Below, in pieces: positions 8,004 to 17,291 of a stretch of 64,000 nt of DNA (position 1 is its first letter; every line of letters begins with the position of its first letter). Source of the stretch: CAYRJD01 sp965205925 (lineage in GTDB: Bacteria; Actinomycetota; Acidimicrobiia; Acidimicrobiales; Poriferisodalaceae). The translations under genes and the position numbers were made by a program. Under the pieces are notes generated by a model. It saw only the letters and a list, made by a program, of their open reading frames with translations. It did no database searches and was not told the DNA's origin. The stretch covers positions 1 through 64,000 of the forward strand of contig OZ242183.1 of the NCBI GenBank assembly GCA_965205925.1. The letters run 5' to 3'.

Positions 8004-9434
8004 CTAGCTAGCTATTACTACCGCTGGGCGAGGTGGTGCTTCGGATTGCGCGGCGGCCGGTGGAGTAGTAGCTGGAGTACCCGGTGGGGTAATAGCTGAT
8101 CTCTCGTGGACGGCTACCAGTTCCCCATCCGAGCCGAGCAGCGCCCACGGACCGGAGCCAGAGAAACGAGAGCGCGCGAGTGAAGCTCCGTTGCGAACCT
8201 TTTCTTGCTCGGTTGGTGTGAGCATCACCTTGTCCATCCAACGGACCAGCTCGGTAAGCGGCTGTAGAACTAGTTGCGCTGGCTGTGCCGACCCGGTTGC
8301 TGCTCGTTTGGTTTGCTCAAGTAGTGGCTCTAGTGATTGCGCTGAGGAGACGCTGAAATCGCCGCTACGTGTTCGTCGCAGATCACTTATGTGCGCACCG
8401 ATGCCAAGAGCGTAACCAAGATCAGCACCCAATGTTCTGGCGTAGGTGCCCGCACTGCACTCAATCTGACATCTGTAAACGATCGGATTAGTGGGAGCTG
8501 TCTCGAAACTCTTGATGGTGACCTGACGCGGTTCGCGCTCTATTTCTAGCCCTAAGCGAGCCAGCTCGTGTAAACGTTTGCCGCCTACCTTTATTGCCGA
8601 CACCATTGGCGGAATCTGCATGATGTCGCCAAGAAACTTCTCGGCCGCTTCCTTGACCATTTGGGAGGTAACCGCGCCAACACGACCGGACGGGTGCTGG
8701 ACGGTGATGTTGCCAGAAGCATCAAGAGTGTCGGTTTCAACGCCCAGATGTAAGGAGAACTCATAGACCTTGTCTGCGGCGCTAGCAAACCGCAGCAGTC
8801 GGGTACCACTACCAACGCCAACCACCAAAAGGCCTGTGGCATCGGGATCAAGCGTGCCGGCGTGACCAATGCGACGCTCATCGAAGTGTCTTCGCAGTAC
8901 AGCAACCACGTCGTGCGATGTCATTGCAGCTGGTTTGTCCACCAGCACCATTCCGTGTACTTGCGGAGGGCGGCGGCGTGGCTTACTCGCCATCTTCCCC
9001 GCGGTTGCTTTGTTCACTCTCTCACTGCTGTCGCTGTGGGGTTTGTGAATCTCATCCAAAATGCGTTCGATGCGTTCGGCTGCTGCAACCGAAGTGTCCA
9101 GACGAAACCTCAGCGTAGGAGTGCGCCGCATCCGCACTTGCGACCCTAACGAGCGCTGCAGCCGAGTTCTGTGCTGCTCAAGCGAAGCTTCAACTTCAAG
9201 TGCATCTTGAGGGTTACGCACGTCATAGAACACCGTTGCAGCGGACAGCTCACGATCAACTTCAACATCCGTGATCGCCACACCATCCAGTAGCGGATCG
9301 GCGAGGCGCTCTAACTCGCTTGCAACGACTTGATGTACCAGCACCCCCACGCGATCGGTGCGCTGGTAGCGCTGCCGTTGACTACCCGAGCTAGACGCGC
9401 GCGATCTCGCGCTCTTCGTACGTTTCGATGACAT
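8004..9434 (-). CDS. truB: RbfA-TruB fusion: ribosome-binding factor A joined to tRNA pseudouridine-55 synthase
   Basis: A single uninterrupted 476-codon frame. Residues 22-130 match RbfA, the KH-type 30S maturation factor (ITDVEVDRELSAATVFYDV). Residues about 155-385 are TruB, which makes pseudouridine 55 in the tRNA T-loop, with GHAGTLDPDATGLL and the catalytic aspartate near residue 196. The C-terminus is a Pro/Thr/Ala-rich tail carrying a short DNA repeat. rbfA and truB are normally adjacent separate genes downstream of infB; here the order is kept but no stop separates them. An ATG at 8993 (residue 148), preceded by CGGGGAAG, could start a separate TruB. The first 44 nt overlap infB. Confidence 0.92.
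   Translation of the reverse strand: MSSKRTKSARSRASSSGSQRQRYQRTDRVGVLVHQVVASELERLADPLLDGVAITDVEVDRELSAATVFYDVRNPQDALEVEASLEQHRTRLQRSLGSQVRMRRTPTLRFRLDTSVAAAERIERILDEIHKPHSDSSERVNKATAGKMASKPRRRPPQVHGMVLVDKPAAMTSHDVVAVLRRHFDERRIGHAGTLDPDATGLLVVGVGSGTRLLRFASAADKVYEFSLHLGVETDTLDASGNITVQHPSGRVGAVTSQMVKEAAEKFLGDIMQIPPMVSAIKVGGKRLHELARLGLEIEREPRQVTIKSFETAPTNPIVYRCQIECSAGTYARTLGADLGYALGIGAHISDLRRTRSGDFSVSSAQSLEPLLEQTKRAATGSAQPAQLVLQPLTELVRWMDKVMLTPTEQEKVRNGASLARSRFSGSGPWALLGSDGELVAVHERSAITPPGTPATTPPAAAQSEAPPRPAVVIAS
8055..8096 (-). repeat. 12-bp repeat units in the truB 3' end
   Basis: Three degenerate 12-bp units (8055-8066, 8067-8078, 8079-8090) encode a Thr/Pro/Ala-rich stretch of the fusion protein tail. 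Twenty bases at 8059-8078 are identical to 50745-50764 inside the CoA-transferase gene, on the same strand and in the same codon phase. Confidence 0.8.
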
Positions 9435-12429
9435 CGCCTTCTTTTAGGTCGGTGAAATCTGACAACCCGATGCCGCACTCCATACCGGCTACTACCTCTG
9501 CTACATCATCACGGAAGTGGCGCAGCGACTTAACAGCGCCTTTCCAGATGATCGTTCCATCTCGCAAGAAACGCACCTTGGCACCTGATCGCACGTTGCC
9601 CTGCTCCACCACACAGCCTGCAACGGGCCCAACCCGGGAGATACGAAACACTTCTCGCACCTGCGCTTCGCCGGTAACAATCTCTTCGTACTCGGGTGCC
9701 AGCATGCCGAGCATGGCGTTTTGCACGTCTTCGATTAGGCGATAGATGATCTCGTAGAGCCTCACCTCGACACCCACGGCCTCGGCCATCTGTCGGGCTT
9801 TGCGGTCGGGTCGCACGTTGAAACCGATGACCGATGCGTTTGACGCCCCCGCTAGTTGGATGTCGTTTTCGTTGACACCGCCTACGCCGCGGCTGATAAA
9901 CGTCAGCTTCACATCGGGCCGCTCAAGCTTTTTGAGGCTGTCGGTGACCGCCTCGAGTGAACCGTGAACGTCGGCTTTAAGCACCACATTAAGCGTGGCG
10001 GTTTCGCCGGCTTGGACCTGGGTGAAAATGTCCTCCAAGCGTGCGCCAGATTGGACTAACCCGCTAGCAGTGCCTGCAAGCGACGCCTGACGTTGCCAGT
10101 GCTCGCGCACGCCGGCAGCTTTGCTGGCTCTTTTTTCGTCGGGCGCCACCACAAACATGTCGCCTGCGCGCGGTACCTCCCCGAAGCCCAGCACCTCAAC
10201 AGGAGTGGATGGCCCGGCCTCAGTTAGGGGATTGCCCTGGTCGTTGGCCATGGCGCGGATGCGACCCCAGGACGCACCGGCTATGACCGCTTCACCGACT
10301 TTAAGCGTGCCGTGCTGAACCAGCGTCGTTGCCACCGGGCCGCGGCCTTTATCTAGATGCGCTTCAAGCACTACGCCGCGGGCGCGACCGTCGCTGACCG
10401 CGGTCAATTCTTCAAGTTCGGCTATTAACAGAATCTGATCTAACAGCTCGTCGATGCCTTCGGAGTTAAGCGCTGACACGGGCACCGTAACGATGTCTCC
10501 GCCGTAGGACTCTGGCACCAAGTTGTGATCGGATAGTTGAGCTAGCACGCGATTTTGGTCGGCTTGTTCACGATCCATTTTGTTTATTGCCACCACAATG
10601 GGAACATCCGCAGCACGGGCGTGATCGATCGCTTCGGCGGTTTGCGGCATCACTCCGTCATCTGCGGCTACCACCAAGATGACAATGTCGGTGGCCTGCG
10701 CACCACGTGCTCGCATGGCAGTGAATGCCTCGTGACCTGGTGTGTCAATGAATGTGATGAAACGTCCATCACGCTCGACCTGGTAGGCGCCGATGTGCTG
10801 GGTAATGCCGCCGGCCTCGGCTTCGACGACGTTGGATTGACGGATGCGGTCTAACAGCAACGTCTTACCGTGATCGACATGCCCCATGATGGTGACAACC
10901 GGTGGGCGGGTTTCACCCTCACCGGCTGCTACCTCTAAGTCGATGTCGAGCTCTTTGAGCAGTTCTTGCTCTTGTTCCTCGCCTGGCTCAACAAGGCGCA
11001 CTTCGGCACCGATCTCCGCTGCGAACAATTCGATCATGTCATCGTTTAGTGATTGGTTGGCCGTAACCATCTCACCTTGCTGCAACAAGAACCTGACTAC
11101 GTCCGCAGCCGAGCGGTTGAGCTTGGCGGCGATGTCCTTGGCGGTAGTACCGCGCTCAACGGTTACAACGCCCGCTGGAACCGGGGCGTCCGCTGGGGTA
11201 TAGGAGGGCATCTCCTGTGGCATGAGTTCTTCGCGCTGACGGCGACGTCTTCTAGGGCGTCGGCCACGGCGGTTTGGCATGGGTCGTGGTCCGCCCGGGC
11301 GTCCTGCGCCTGGTCTGCCTGCTCCGCCAGGACCACCCGGGCCAGAGCCTGGACCTGACCGTCCGGGACCGCCTGGACCGCTTGATCCACCTGGGCCAGA
11401 GCCTGGTCGGCGAAAATCACGATCGCCGCCTGGACGCGCGCGCGTTCCGTGTCCGTCTGTTGAGCCACCCGATCGGCGAGGCGCCCTGCTACGGACGCGA
11501 GCAGGTGGCGGTGGAGGTGGGATGGGTTTACCGCCGGGCGATAGGGGTGGTGAACTGCGCGCCGTTGGACGTGCTGAAGGTGGAGATACTGGTGGAACTC
11601 CTGGTGGTGCCATGCCTGGCGGAGGCGGAGTTGTGGTTGCAGCTGTGCCAGTTGGTCCGGATGGTTTGTCGCTGATTGATGTGCCGAGATTTGGGCGGAC
11701 TGTTGGAGCTATTCGTGTGGGAGGGGGCGGCATTGTGGGTCGGGCCGGTTCGGTGCCAGTGGAGACGACTAGAGGTGTTGCGTCATCGCCGGTGGACGAG
11801 CTAGTGGATGAGCTGGTAGATGAACCTGTTTCTGGTTCGTTGGTGTCTGGTTCGTTGGTTTCCGTAGTTTTTGCGGTGGGCGCGGCTGTGTCATCAACGG
11901 CGGTCGTGCTAGCCGTACCGCTGGTTGATGCTGCTGGCTCAGTTGAGCTTGACTTAGCTGAAACAGTCTTGGCTGTGCTCTTGGTTGTGCTCTTAGCAGC
12001 AGTCTTTTTGGGAGTGGCGGCTGATCTAGTGCTAGTTGCTGCTGCTTTAGCGCCTGAGCCTGGCTTGGCTGAAGCAGTCTTGGTTGTCGCTGATTTGATT
12101 GTGGCTTTAGTTGTGCTCTTGGTTGTGCTCTTAGCAGCAGCCTTTTTGGGGTCAGCCTTCTTTGCTCGTGGTTTGGTGGTTGCCCGCTTCTTGGCTCGTG
12201 CAAGCTCGGCGACTACCTCTTCGTCTGCGTCCTTGCCTTCGTCTTCGGTGATAACGGCAGCTAGACCCTCGCGCTCAACCTTGCGCCGAACGCGGTCAGC
12301 CTGAGCCTCGTCCATGCTCGAGGAGTGTGTCGTGGCGCCAACGCCTAGTGAGTCGCACAGATCCAGGATCTGTTCGAGACTTAGACCTAGCTCTCTCGAG
12401 AGCTCATAAACGCGGACTTTTTTTGGCAA
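9391..12429 (-). CDS. infB: Translation initiation factor IF-2
   Basis: A 1012-residue IF-2, the GTPase that places initiator tRNA on the ribosome. An N-terminal IF2_N helical domain (KVRVYELSRELGLSLEQIL) is followed by a long disordered part: Lys/Thr/Ala repeats, then Pro-rich, then Gly/Pro-rich to about residue 400. A second IF2_N-like region follows. The G domain starts near residue 510 with GHVDHGKT, DTPGHEAF and NKMD, then domains II-IV. The linker is long for the family and internally repetitive at DNA level. nusA lies directly upstream with no ylxR gene between them. Confidence 0.98.
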   Translation of the reverse strand: MPKKVRVYELSRELGLSLEQILDLCDSLGVGATTHSSSMDEAQADRVRRKVEREGLAAVITEDEGKDADEEVVAELARAKKRATTKPRAKKADPKKAAAKSTTKSTTKATIKSATTKTASAKPGSGAKAAATSTRSAATPKKTAAKSTTKSTAKTVSAKSSSTEPAASTSGTASTTAVDDTAAPTAKTTETNEPDTNEPETGSSTSSSTSSSTGDDATPLVVSTGTEPARPTMPPPPTRIAPTVRPNLGTSISDKPSGPTGTAATTTPPPPGMAPPGVPPVSPPSARPTARSSPPLSPGGKPIPPPPPPARVRSRAPRRSGGSTDGHGTRARPGGDRDFRRPGSGPGGSSGPGGPGRSGPGSGPGGPGGAGRPGAGRPGGPRPMPNRRGRRPRRRRRQREELMPQEMPSYTPADAPVPAGVVTVERGTTAKDIAAKLNRSAADVVRFLLQQGEMVTANQSLNDDMIELFAAEIGAEVRLVEPGEEQEQELLKELDIDLEVAAGEGETRPPVVTIMGHVDHGKTLLLDRIRQSNVVEAEAGGITQHIGAYQVERDGRFITFIDTPGHEAFTAMRARGAQATDIVILVVAADDGVMPQTAEAIDHARAADVPIVVAINKMDREQADQNRVLAQLSDHNLVPESYGGDIVTVPVSALNSEGIDELLDQILLIAELEELTAVSDGRARGVVLEAHLDKGRGPVATTLVQHGTLKVGEAVIAGASWGRIRAMANDQGNPLTEAGPSTPVEVLGFGEVPRAGDMFVVAPDEKRASKAAGVREHWQRQASLAGTASGLVQSGARLEDIFTQVQAGETATLNVVLKADVHGSLEAVTDSLKKLERPDVKLTFISRGVGGVNENDIQLAGASNASVIGFNVRPDRKARQMAEAVGVEVRLYEIIYRLIEDVQNAMLGMLAPEYEEIVTGEAQVREVFRISRVGPVAGCVVEQGNVRSGAKVRFLRDGTIIWKGAVKSLRHFRDDVAEVVAGMECGIGLSDFTDLKEGDVIETYEEREIARV
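11980..12140 (-). repeat. Direct repeat in the infB linker coding region
   Basis: A 23-nt sequence at 11980-12002 recurs exactly at 12118-12140, 138 bp (46 codons) apart and therefore in frame. It encodes Lys/Thr/Ser/Ala-rich linker residues. This suggests the disordered linker grew by duplication. Confidence 0.7.
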
Positions 12430-12489
12430 ATGCCTACCTCAAGATGGTGGGGAGTGATTTCGGTTGGTGGGTGCAATGAGAGAGAAACA

Positions 12490-13704
12490 TCAGGTTTGCT
12501 CTGCGGCTTGCTCAAGTTCGGGTTCGCTAGCTGGCAGGGTAGCCGTGGCGGATGGTTCGTCAGTTGTGCTTGCTTGTGCCTCAGAGTTACTTGGTGCTTC
12601 ACTAACGGCCTTAGACCATTGACCAGCGGTGATCGCTTCACCACCGTCGGCGGGCACCCATTTCATCTCGCCGGTGTCAGCATCGGTCACCCACTCACCT
12701 TCGGCCCAGTCTTGGTTCGCTAGTCCTGCCTCTTCTTCGGTGATCTGCGTCTCGCTCTTGATGTCGACGCGCCAGCCAGTCAGTCGGGCAGCCAGGCGCG
12801 CATTCTGGCCTTCACGACCGATTGCAAGCGACAGCTGGTGATCGGGCACAACTACTTCAGCTATGCCGTCGTATTCGTGGAATCGCACCTCTTTTACTTT
12901 GGCTGGCGACAATGCCTTTGAGACGAACTCGTGTAGATCTTCGGAGAACGGCACGATGTCGATCTTTTCGCCGCGCAACTCGTTGACAACTTGTCGCACA
13001 CGCGACCCACGCGCTCCGACGCAGGCGCCAACCGGATCAATATTGGGATCGTTTGACCACACCGCAATTTTGGTGCGATGGCCTGGCTCGCGCGCACACG
13101 CCTTCACCTCCACTATGCCTTCACCGATTTCGGGCACTTCCAACTTAAACAGTTCACGAATAAATCCCGGATGAGTGCGGGACACGACAATTTGTGGACC
13201 CTTGGCGGTCTTGCGAACCTCGACGATGTATGCCTTTAGGCGAGAGTTTGGCTCAGCGCGCTCATACATGACCTGCTCGGATTGCGGTAGCAGTGCCTCC
13301 ACTCGGCCGAGATCAAGCAGCGTGTAGCGAGAGTCGGTTTGCTGGACGATGCCTGTGACAATGTCGCCTTCGCGCCCTGCATATTCGTCGTATTTCATGT
13401 CGCGCTCGACCTCGCGGATGCGCTGAGTAAGTACCTGGCGTGCCGTCTGGGCTGCTATGCGACCAAAGTCTTCGGGCGTGTCATCCCATTCGCGGACAAC
13501 GTTGCCGTCTTCGTCAAACTCTTGGGCAAAAACGCTGATCTGAAATGCCTCGTCAATGACGACATATGCCTCCTCGGATGAGCCGGGTAGACGTTTGTAG
13601 GCGGATTCAAGACCATTGGCTAATGCCTGCGCCAGAACTTCTGAGCTGATGCCTTTTTCGGCGGCCAGCGCCTGGAGGGCTTCCATGATGTCTAGACCAC
13701 TCAT
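12490..13704 (-). CDS. nusA: Transcription termination/antitermination factor NusA
   Basis: A 404-residue NusA that binds RNA polymerase and nascent RNA. The N-terminal polymerase-binding domain covers about residues 1-125, then an S1 domain (GDIVTGIVQQTDSRYTLLDL). Two KH domains follow, with DPVGACVGARGSRVRQVVNE and LAIGREGQNARLAARLTGW. After KH2 comes an acidic/Ala-rich tail, without the extra acidic repeats of E. coli NusA. The ATG overlaps the rimP stop by 4 nt (ATGA), the classic rimP-nusA coupling. The usual ylxR neighbour is absent before infB. Confidence 0.97.
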   Translation of the reverse strand: MSGLDIMEALQALAAEKGISSEVLAQALANGLESAYKRLPGSSEEAYVVIDEAFQISVFAQEFDEDGNVVREWDDTPEDFGRIAAQTARQVLTQRIREVERDMKYDEYAGREGDIVTGIVQQTDSRYTLLDLGRVEALLPQSEQVMYERAEPNSRLKAYIVEVRKTAKGPQIVVSRTHPGFIRELFKLEVPEIGEGIVEVKACAREPGHRTKIAVWSNDPNIDPVGACVGARGSRVRQVVNELRGEKIDIVPFSEDLHEFVSKALSPAKVKEVRFHEYDGIAEVVVPDHQLSLAIGREGQNARLAARLTGWRVDIKSETQITEEEAGLANQDWAEGEWVTDADTGEMKWVPADGGEAITAGQWSKAVSEAPSNSEAQASTTDEPSATATLPASEPELEQAAEQT

Positions 13705-14516
13705 TTTGTGGCTCCCTTCTCGGAACTGGGTTGGTTCTGGTTTGGTTTGGTTTGTTTGTTTTGCTTGCCAGCTGGGTTGCGTTTGGCGGTGCCCCAGTCA
13801 AAGATCGTGCGGGCAGAGGCGATGTCGCTCAATGAGATTGTGCTGGTGGCACTAGGCAAGGAAACTGTGATGTCGTCTTCACTGATAGCTAGCAGCACAC
13901 CTTCTAACCGACGTGTAGCTGGCTGGTCGGCTTGTATGGCACGCGGTTGGGTGAGCTTGATCGTCACGGTTTCGCCGATGGCACTAGCAAAGTGGTCGGG
14001 CTTGGTGAGCTTGCGTTCCAGCCCGGGAGTAGAGACCTCAAGCGTGTAGGCAAGCATGTTGAATGGCGTGCTTTCTTGCTCGTCGAGCTTGCGTGAGAGA
14101 GCACGACTGATCTGGGTCAGATCGGCTGCATCAGGTGCTGCTGCTTCGGCAGTTTTGTCGGCTTGCGCTGTTACGAGCACCTGCAGTGTTGAACCGTTGA
14201 GCCGCAGATCATAAACGGCAAAACCTTCGGCCTCGACTACCGGATTAACAAGCTCAGCGATGATGTCAGCGGTCTCGGTGCTAACAGCGCTAGTGCTGTC
14301 GGTGGAGGAGATAGTGGAACTAGGAGTTGCTGTCTGTGGCATTGCTGTCTGTGTCGTTGCTGTGCTGTTGCTGGTTTGGCAAACGGCTTTTAGCCGCGCG
14401 TTGAACTGCGGCCTGCTGTCGTTCGGCACCCGCTTCTCAAGAGAAGCGAGGCGCAGTCGGAACGCCACAGATGTTGTTTGCAAAGTTGCTAGCAACACGG
14501 CTGCAGCTGACCGCAC
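13701..14516 (-). CDS. rimP: Ribosome maturation factor RimP
   Basis: RimP assists 30S assembly. The family core runs from IAELVNPVVEAEGFAVYDL through VEVSTPGLERKLTKPDHF, the hallmark PGLERxL motif, to the C-terminal SH3-like part near GVLLAISEDDITV. The maximal frame from a GTG at 14516 gives 271 residues, far more than the usual 150-190. The first 75 or so residues are low-complexity and unrelated, so translation may begin later, for example at the ATG at 14342. I cannot decide from ribosome-site evidence because none is strong. The stop overlaps the nusA start. Confidence 0.88.
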   Translation of the reverse strand: MRSAAAVLLATLQTTSVAFRLRLASLEKRVPNDSRPQFNARLKAVCQTSNSTATTQTAMPQTATPSSTISSTDSTSAVSTETADIIAELVNPVVEAEGFAVYDLRLNGSTLQVLVTAQADKTAEAAAPDAADLTQISRALSRKLDEQESTPFNMLAYTLEVSTPGLERKLTKPDHFASAIGETVTIKLTQPRAIQADQPATRRLEGVLLAISEDDITVSLPSATSTISLSDIASARTIFDWGTAKRNPAGKQNKQTKPNQNQPSSEKGATK

Positions 14517-14585
14517 CCGAAAGTCTAGCGGTGGTGAAGCTATTTCAGATATTCAGGGCTAGCCGAACTGGTCGGACTAGTAGGA

Positions 14586-15794
14586 CTAGTCGGGATTCTT
14601 GCGAGTTCGGATCTGCGCGATGACCTGATCTGTTTCGTTTATGTCGCTGCCTTGCTCATTGACTTGCGCTTGGCGATCGGCCTCGGCTGCAGCAGCGGCA
14701 GTTTTGTCGGCTTGCGCTAGTGCTGCTTCCACGCCTTCATCAGCAATCCATTTTGCCCAATGCACTAGTTGAGACACCATCTCATCCTCGGGCACTACCT
14801 GCACTACTTGGCCTCGCACAAATAAATGCCCGCGGCCACGGCCGGCGGCGATACCAAGATCAGCCGACTTGGCCTCCCCGGGTCCGTTTACTACACACCC
14901 CATCACCGCTACTTGTACGGGAAGCTCCTGGCCGTCCAAGGCAGCTTGTGCTTGCTGAGCTATCTCGATTACGTCGACCTCGGCACGGCCACAAGATGGG
15001 CAGGCAATAAGATCAACCGATTTGCGCGGAGCTAACCCCAACGATTCCAACAAACGGCGACCAGCTTTTGCTTCTTCTACTGGATCGGCCGTAAGGCTGT
15101 AGCGGATGGTGTCGCCGATGCCTTCTTGCAGCAAGGTCGCTATGCCGGCGGTGGCTTTTATCAGCCCTGCTGGCGGCGGTCCGGCTTCGGTAACGCCAAG
15201 ATGCAGCGGATAATCAACCGCGTCAGCTAGCAGGCGGTATGACTTAACCATCAAACTCACATCGCTGGACTTGACCGAAATCTTTACGTCGTCATAGCCG
15301 ACCTGTTCGAAGTAACCCAACTCGCGCTTAGCCGATTCCACTAACGCTTGTGGCGTCAGCCCGTAGCGCGACTCAATGTCTGGGTCAAGCGAGCCTGCGT
15401 TAACGCCGATGCGGATGGGCACATTGTGGTCGCGCGCCTCAGTGGCTACGGCCTTGATTTGGTCGGGTTTGCGAATGTTTCCGGGATTTAGACGCAGACA
15501 GGCAACACCTGCATCTAGCGCCGCCAGTGCTAGACGATATTGGAAATGAATGTCTGCGACCAATGGCACAGGTGAACGCGGCACAATCTGCGCCAAGCCC
15601 TCGGCTGCTGCTATGTCGTTACAGGTGCAGCGCACGATGTCTGCACCAGCCGCAGCGAGCGCGTAAATCTGCTCAAGCGTGGCTTCGACATCAGCCGTTT
15701 TTGTTACCGTCATTGATTGGACGGTTATGGGTGCTCCCCCGCCAACTTGCACCGGCCCGACGTTGACTGCTCGCGTTAAGCGCCGCTCGAACAC
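14586..15794 (-). CDS. ispG: 4-hydroxy-3-methylbut-2-en-1-yl diphosphate synthase
   Basis: A 402-residue IspG (GcpE), the [4Fe-4S] enzyme of the MEP isoprenoid pathway. The N-terminal TIM-barrel part carries GGGAPITVQSMTVTKT. The C-terminal iron-sulphur part carries ACPSCGRAEVD and MGCVVNGPGEA, giving the cluster cysteines. A GTG start at 15794 is used. After the catalytic part there is an Ala-rich tail of about 60 residues. It shares a block with dxr, another MEP-pathway gene, with the RseP-type protease between them, an order seen in many actinobacteria. Confidence 0.96.
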   Translation of the reverse strand: MFERRLTRAVNVGPVQVGGGAPITVQSMTVTKTADVEATLEQIYALAAAGADIVRCTCNDIAAAEGLAQIVPRSPVPLVADIHFQYRLALAALDAGVACLRLNPGNIRKPDQIKAVATEARDHNVPIRIGVNAGSLDPDIESRYGLTPQALVESAKRELGYFEQVGYDDVKISVKSSDVSLMVKSYRLLADAVDYPLHLGVTEAGPPPAGLIKATAGIATLLQEGIGDTIRYSLTADPVEEAKAGRRLLESLGLAPRKSVDLIACPSCGRAEVDVIEIAQQAQAALDGQELPVQVAVMGCVVNGPGEAKSADLGIAAGRGRGHLFVRGQVVQVVPEDEMVSQLVHWAKWIADEGVEAALAQADKTAAAAAEADRQAQVNEQGSDINETDQVIAQIRTRKNPD

Positions 15795-15864
15795 CGGCCT
15801 AGTTTGCCGTGGTGCAGCGGCCGTGGTGTGCCAGTCAAATTGGAACGGCTGGGTTAACCGGTAG

Positions 15865-17148
15865 TTAGAGCCTAGGTAAGCCGGACGCTAAGTCGATCGG
15901 GTTGGCTATGTCGAGATATATCAACCCAAAGCCCAGAAAGCCAAGTAGTAAAAGCGAGACGTAAGCAACCGGCTTTAGACGATTGATGTCAACTATGTAG
16001 CGAGAGCGACCTCCGCGCTCACGCCAACGCTCGTAGACCGCAACGGCTAGATGGCCGCCGTCTAGGAAAAAGAACGGCAACAAGTTGAACATGCCGATAA
16101 AGATGTTGAATATGGCAAATAGAAGCAGCCTGTCAGCCCAGGTGTCGATGAAGTCGCTAGAGCCGAGCTGAGCTAAACCGACCACCGACAGAGGCCTTGT
16201 TTCTAGGTTTTCGTTGGCAGTTGGATCGTTGGGCAGCGAGATGATTCTGTCGACCAAACCAGCGGAGTCGCCGAAGATTCTGTATACCCCATAAACCGAT
16301 TGCCATAAGAGACTTCCGAACTGCTGGACAGATTCGACTGTGGCAACTGGCAAAGCAGAGGTGTTGTTGTGCTCGAAAGCACCTGCAGCGACGATGCCGA
16401 TGCGACCCTCGCCAGTAGCAGGATTGGTGGCTATGCGAGTCTCGAGGGTGTGCGTAATACCTTCACCATCTCGCTGGACTAGCAGCTGAATGTTTTTTCC
16501 CGGGTTGGACTTAATCGCTTCGTTGAAGCTGACCCAGTTGATAGTGCTCACAGCCGGAGCACCTTGTTCAACGACAAAGAAAACTCGGTCGCCTTCCGCT
16601 AGGCCTGACGTGTAAGCGGGAGTGGGTGTGCCGTCATCAAACTGGGTTGAGACATGCGACACCTCCCAAGCGATCTCGGTTGACCTTTCAGTGGTGCCGA
16701 CAAAGCTGTAAAGGACAACAAGAGCGACGAGCGCCATTATGAAATGCGTAAGTGAGCCTGCTGTTATCACCAGCACACGACGCGGGAATGATTTTGAGCG
16801 ATAGGTGCGCGACTCGTCAGCCGGATCAACCTTTTCGGCAGAGTGCATACCGATAATGCGCACGTATGCACCTAGCGGTAAGAGACGGACGCCGTATGTG
16901 GTTTCTCCATGCTTAAAGCTCCACAGGCGTGGGCCAAATCCCAGAAAAAAATCAGTCACCTTCATGCCAGTGAGGCGGGCGGTAACAAAATGACCGAGCT
17001 CGTGGATGGTGATGACACCGGCAAGGACGAACACCACCGCAGCCAGTTCGACTGAGCCAAGAAACAGCAGCAATAGGACTAGCGAAACGAGTAGTACTAG
17101 GCCACCCCACCTGTTGATTTTTGCCAATTGGGTGTCGGCGGTTTTCAT
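15865..17148 (-). CDS. rseP: RseP/Rip1-type M50 site-2 membrane metalloprotease
   Basis: A 427-residue intramembrane zinc protease. The HELGH motif lies in an N-terminal membrane segment (ITIHELGHFVTARLTGMKV). The C-terminal LLPFFFLDGGHLAVAVYE carries the LDGG aspartate ligand. A periplasmic PDZ-like region lies between, and hydrophobic segments occur at both ends. Such proteases cut anti-sigma factors and other membrane proteins. ATG at 17148 follows AAAAAAGG with 9-nt spacing. It lies between dxr and ispG as in many actinobacteria. Confidence 0.94.
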   Translation of the reverse strand: MKTADTQLAKINRWGGLVLLVSLVLLLLFLGSVELAAVVFVLAGVITIHELGHFVTARLTGMKVTDFFLGFGPRLWSFKHGETTYGVRLLPLGAYVRIIGMHSAEKVDPADESRTYRSKSFPRRVLVITAGSLTHFIMALVALVVLYSFVGTTERSTEIAWEVSHVSTQFDDGTPTPAYTSGLAEGDRVFFVVEQGAPAVSTINWVSFNEAIKSNPGKNIQLLVQRDGEGITHTLETRIATNPATGEGRIGIVAAGAFEHNNTSALPVATVESVQQFGSLLWQSVYGVYRIFGDSAGLVDRIISLPNDPTANENLETRPLSVVGLAQLGSSDFIDTWADRLLLFAIFNIFIGMFNLLPFFFLDGGHLAVAVYERWRERGGRSRYIVDINRLKPVAYVSLLLLGFLGFGLIYLDIANPIDLASGLPRL

Positions 17149-17291
17149 GAGAACTTGCCTTTTTTCAAGATGTGGAATAGTCGCTGTGCAATGTCTGTAA
17201 GGGGTCTGTGCAATGTAGAGGGGAGGTTAGAACTATCCCACGCCGGTGTGACTTTGCTTGTTCGGGTACCTGTTCGAGGGGGTTGGGCTGG

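Noticed and set aside
11279..12304. Long plus-strand open frame over infB
   Set aside because: It is the antisense of the Lys/Thr/Pro/Gly-rich infB linker and is a low-complexity Gly/Pro/Val translation with no family character.
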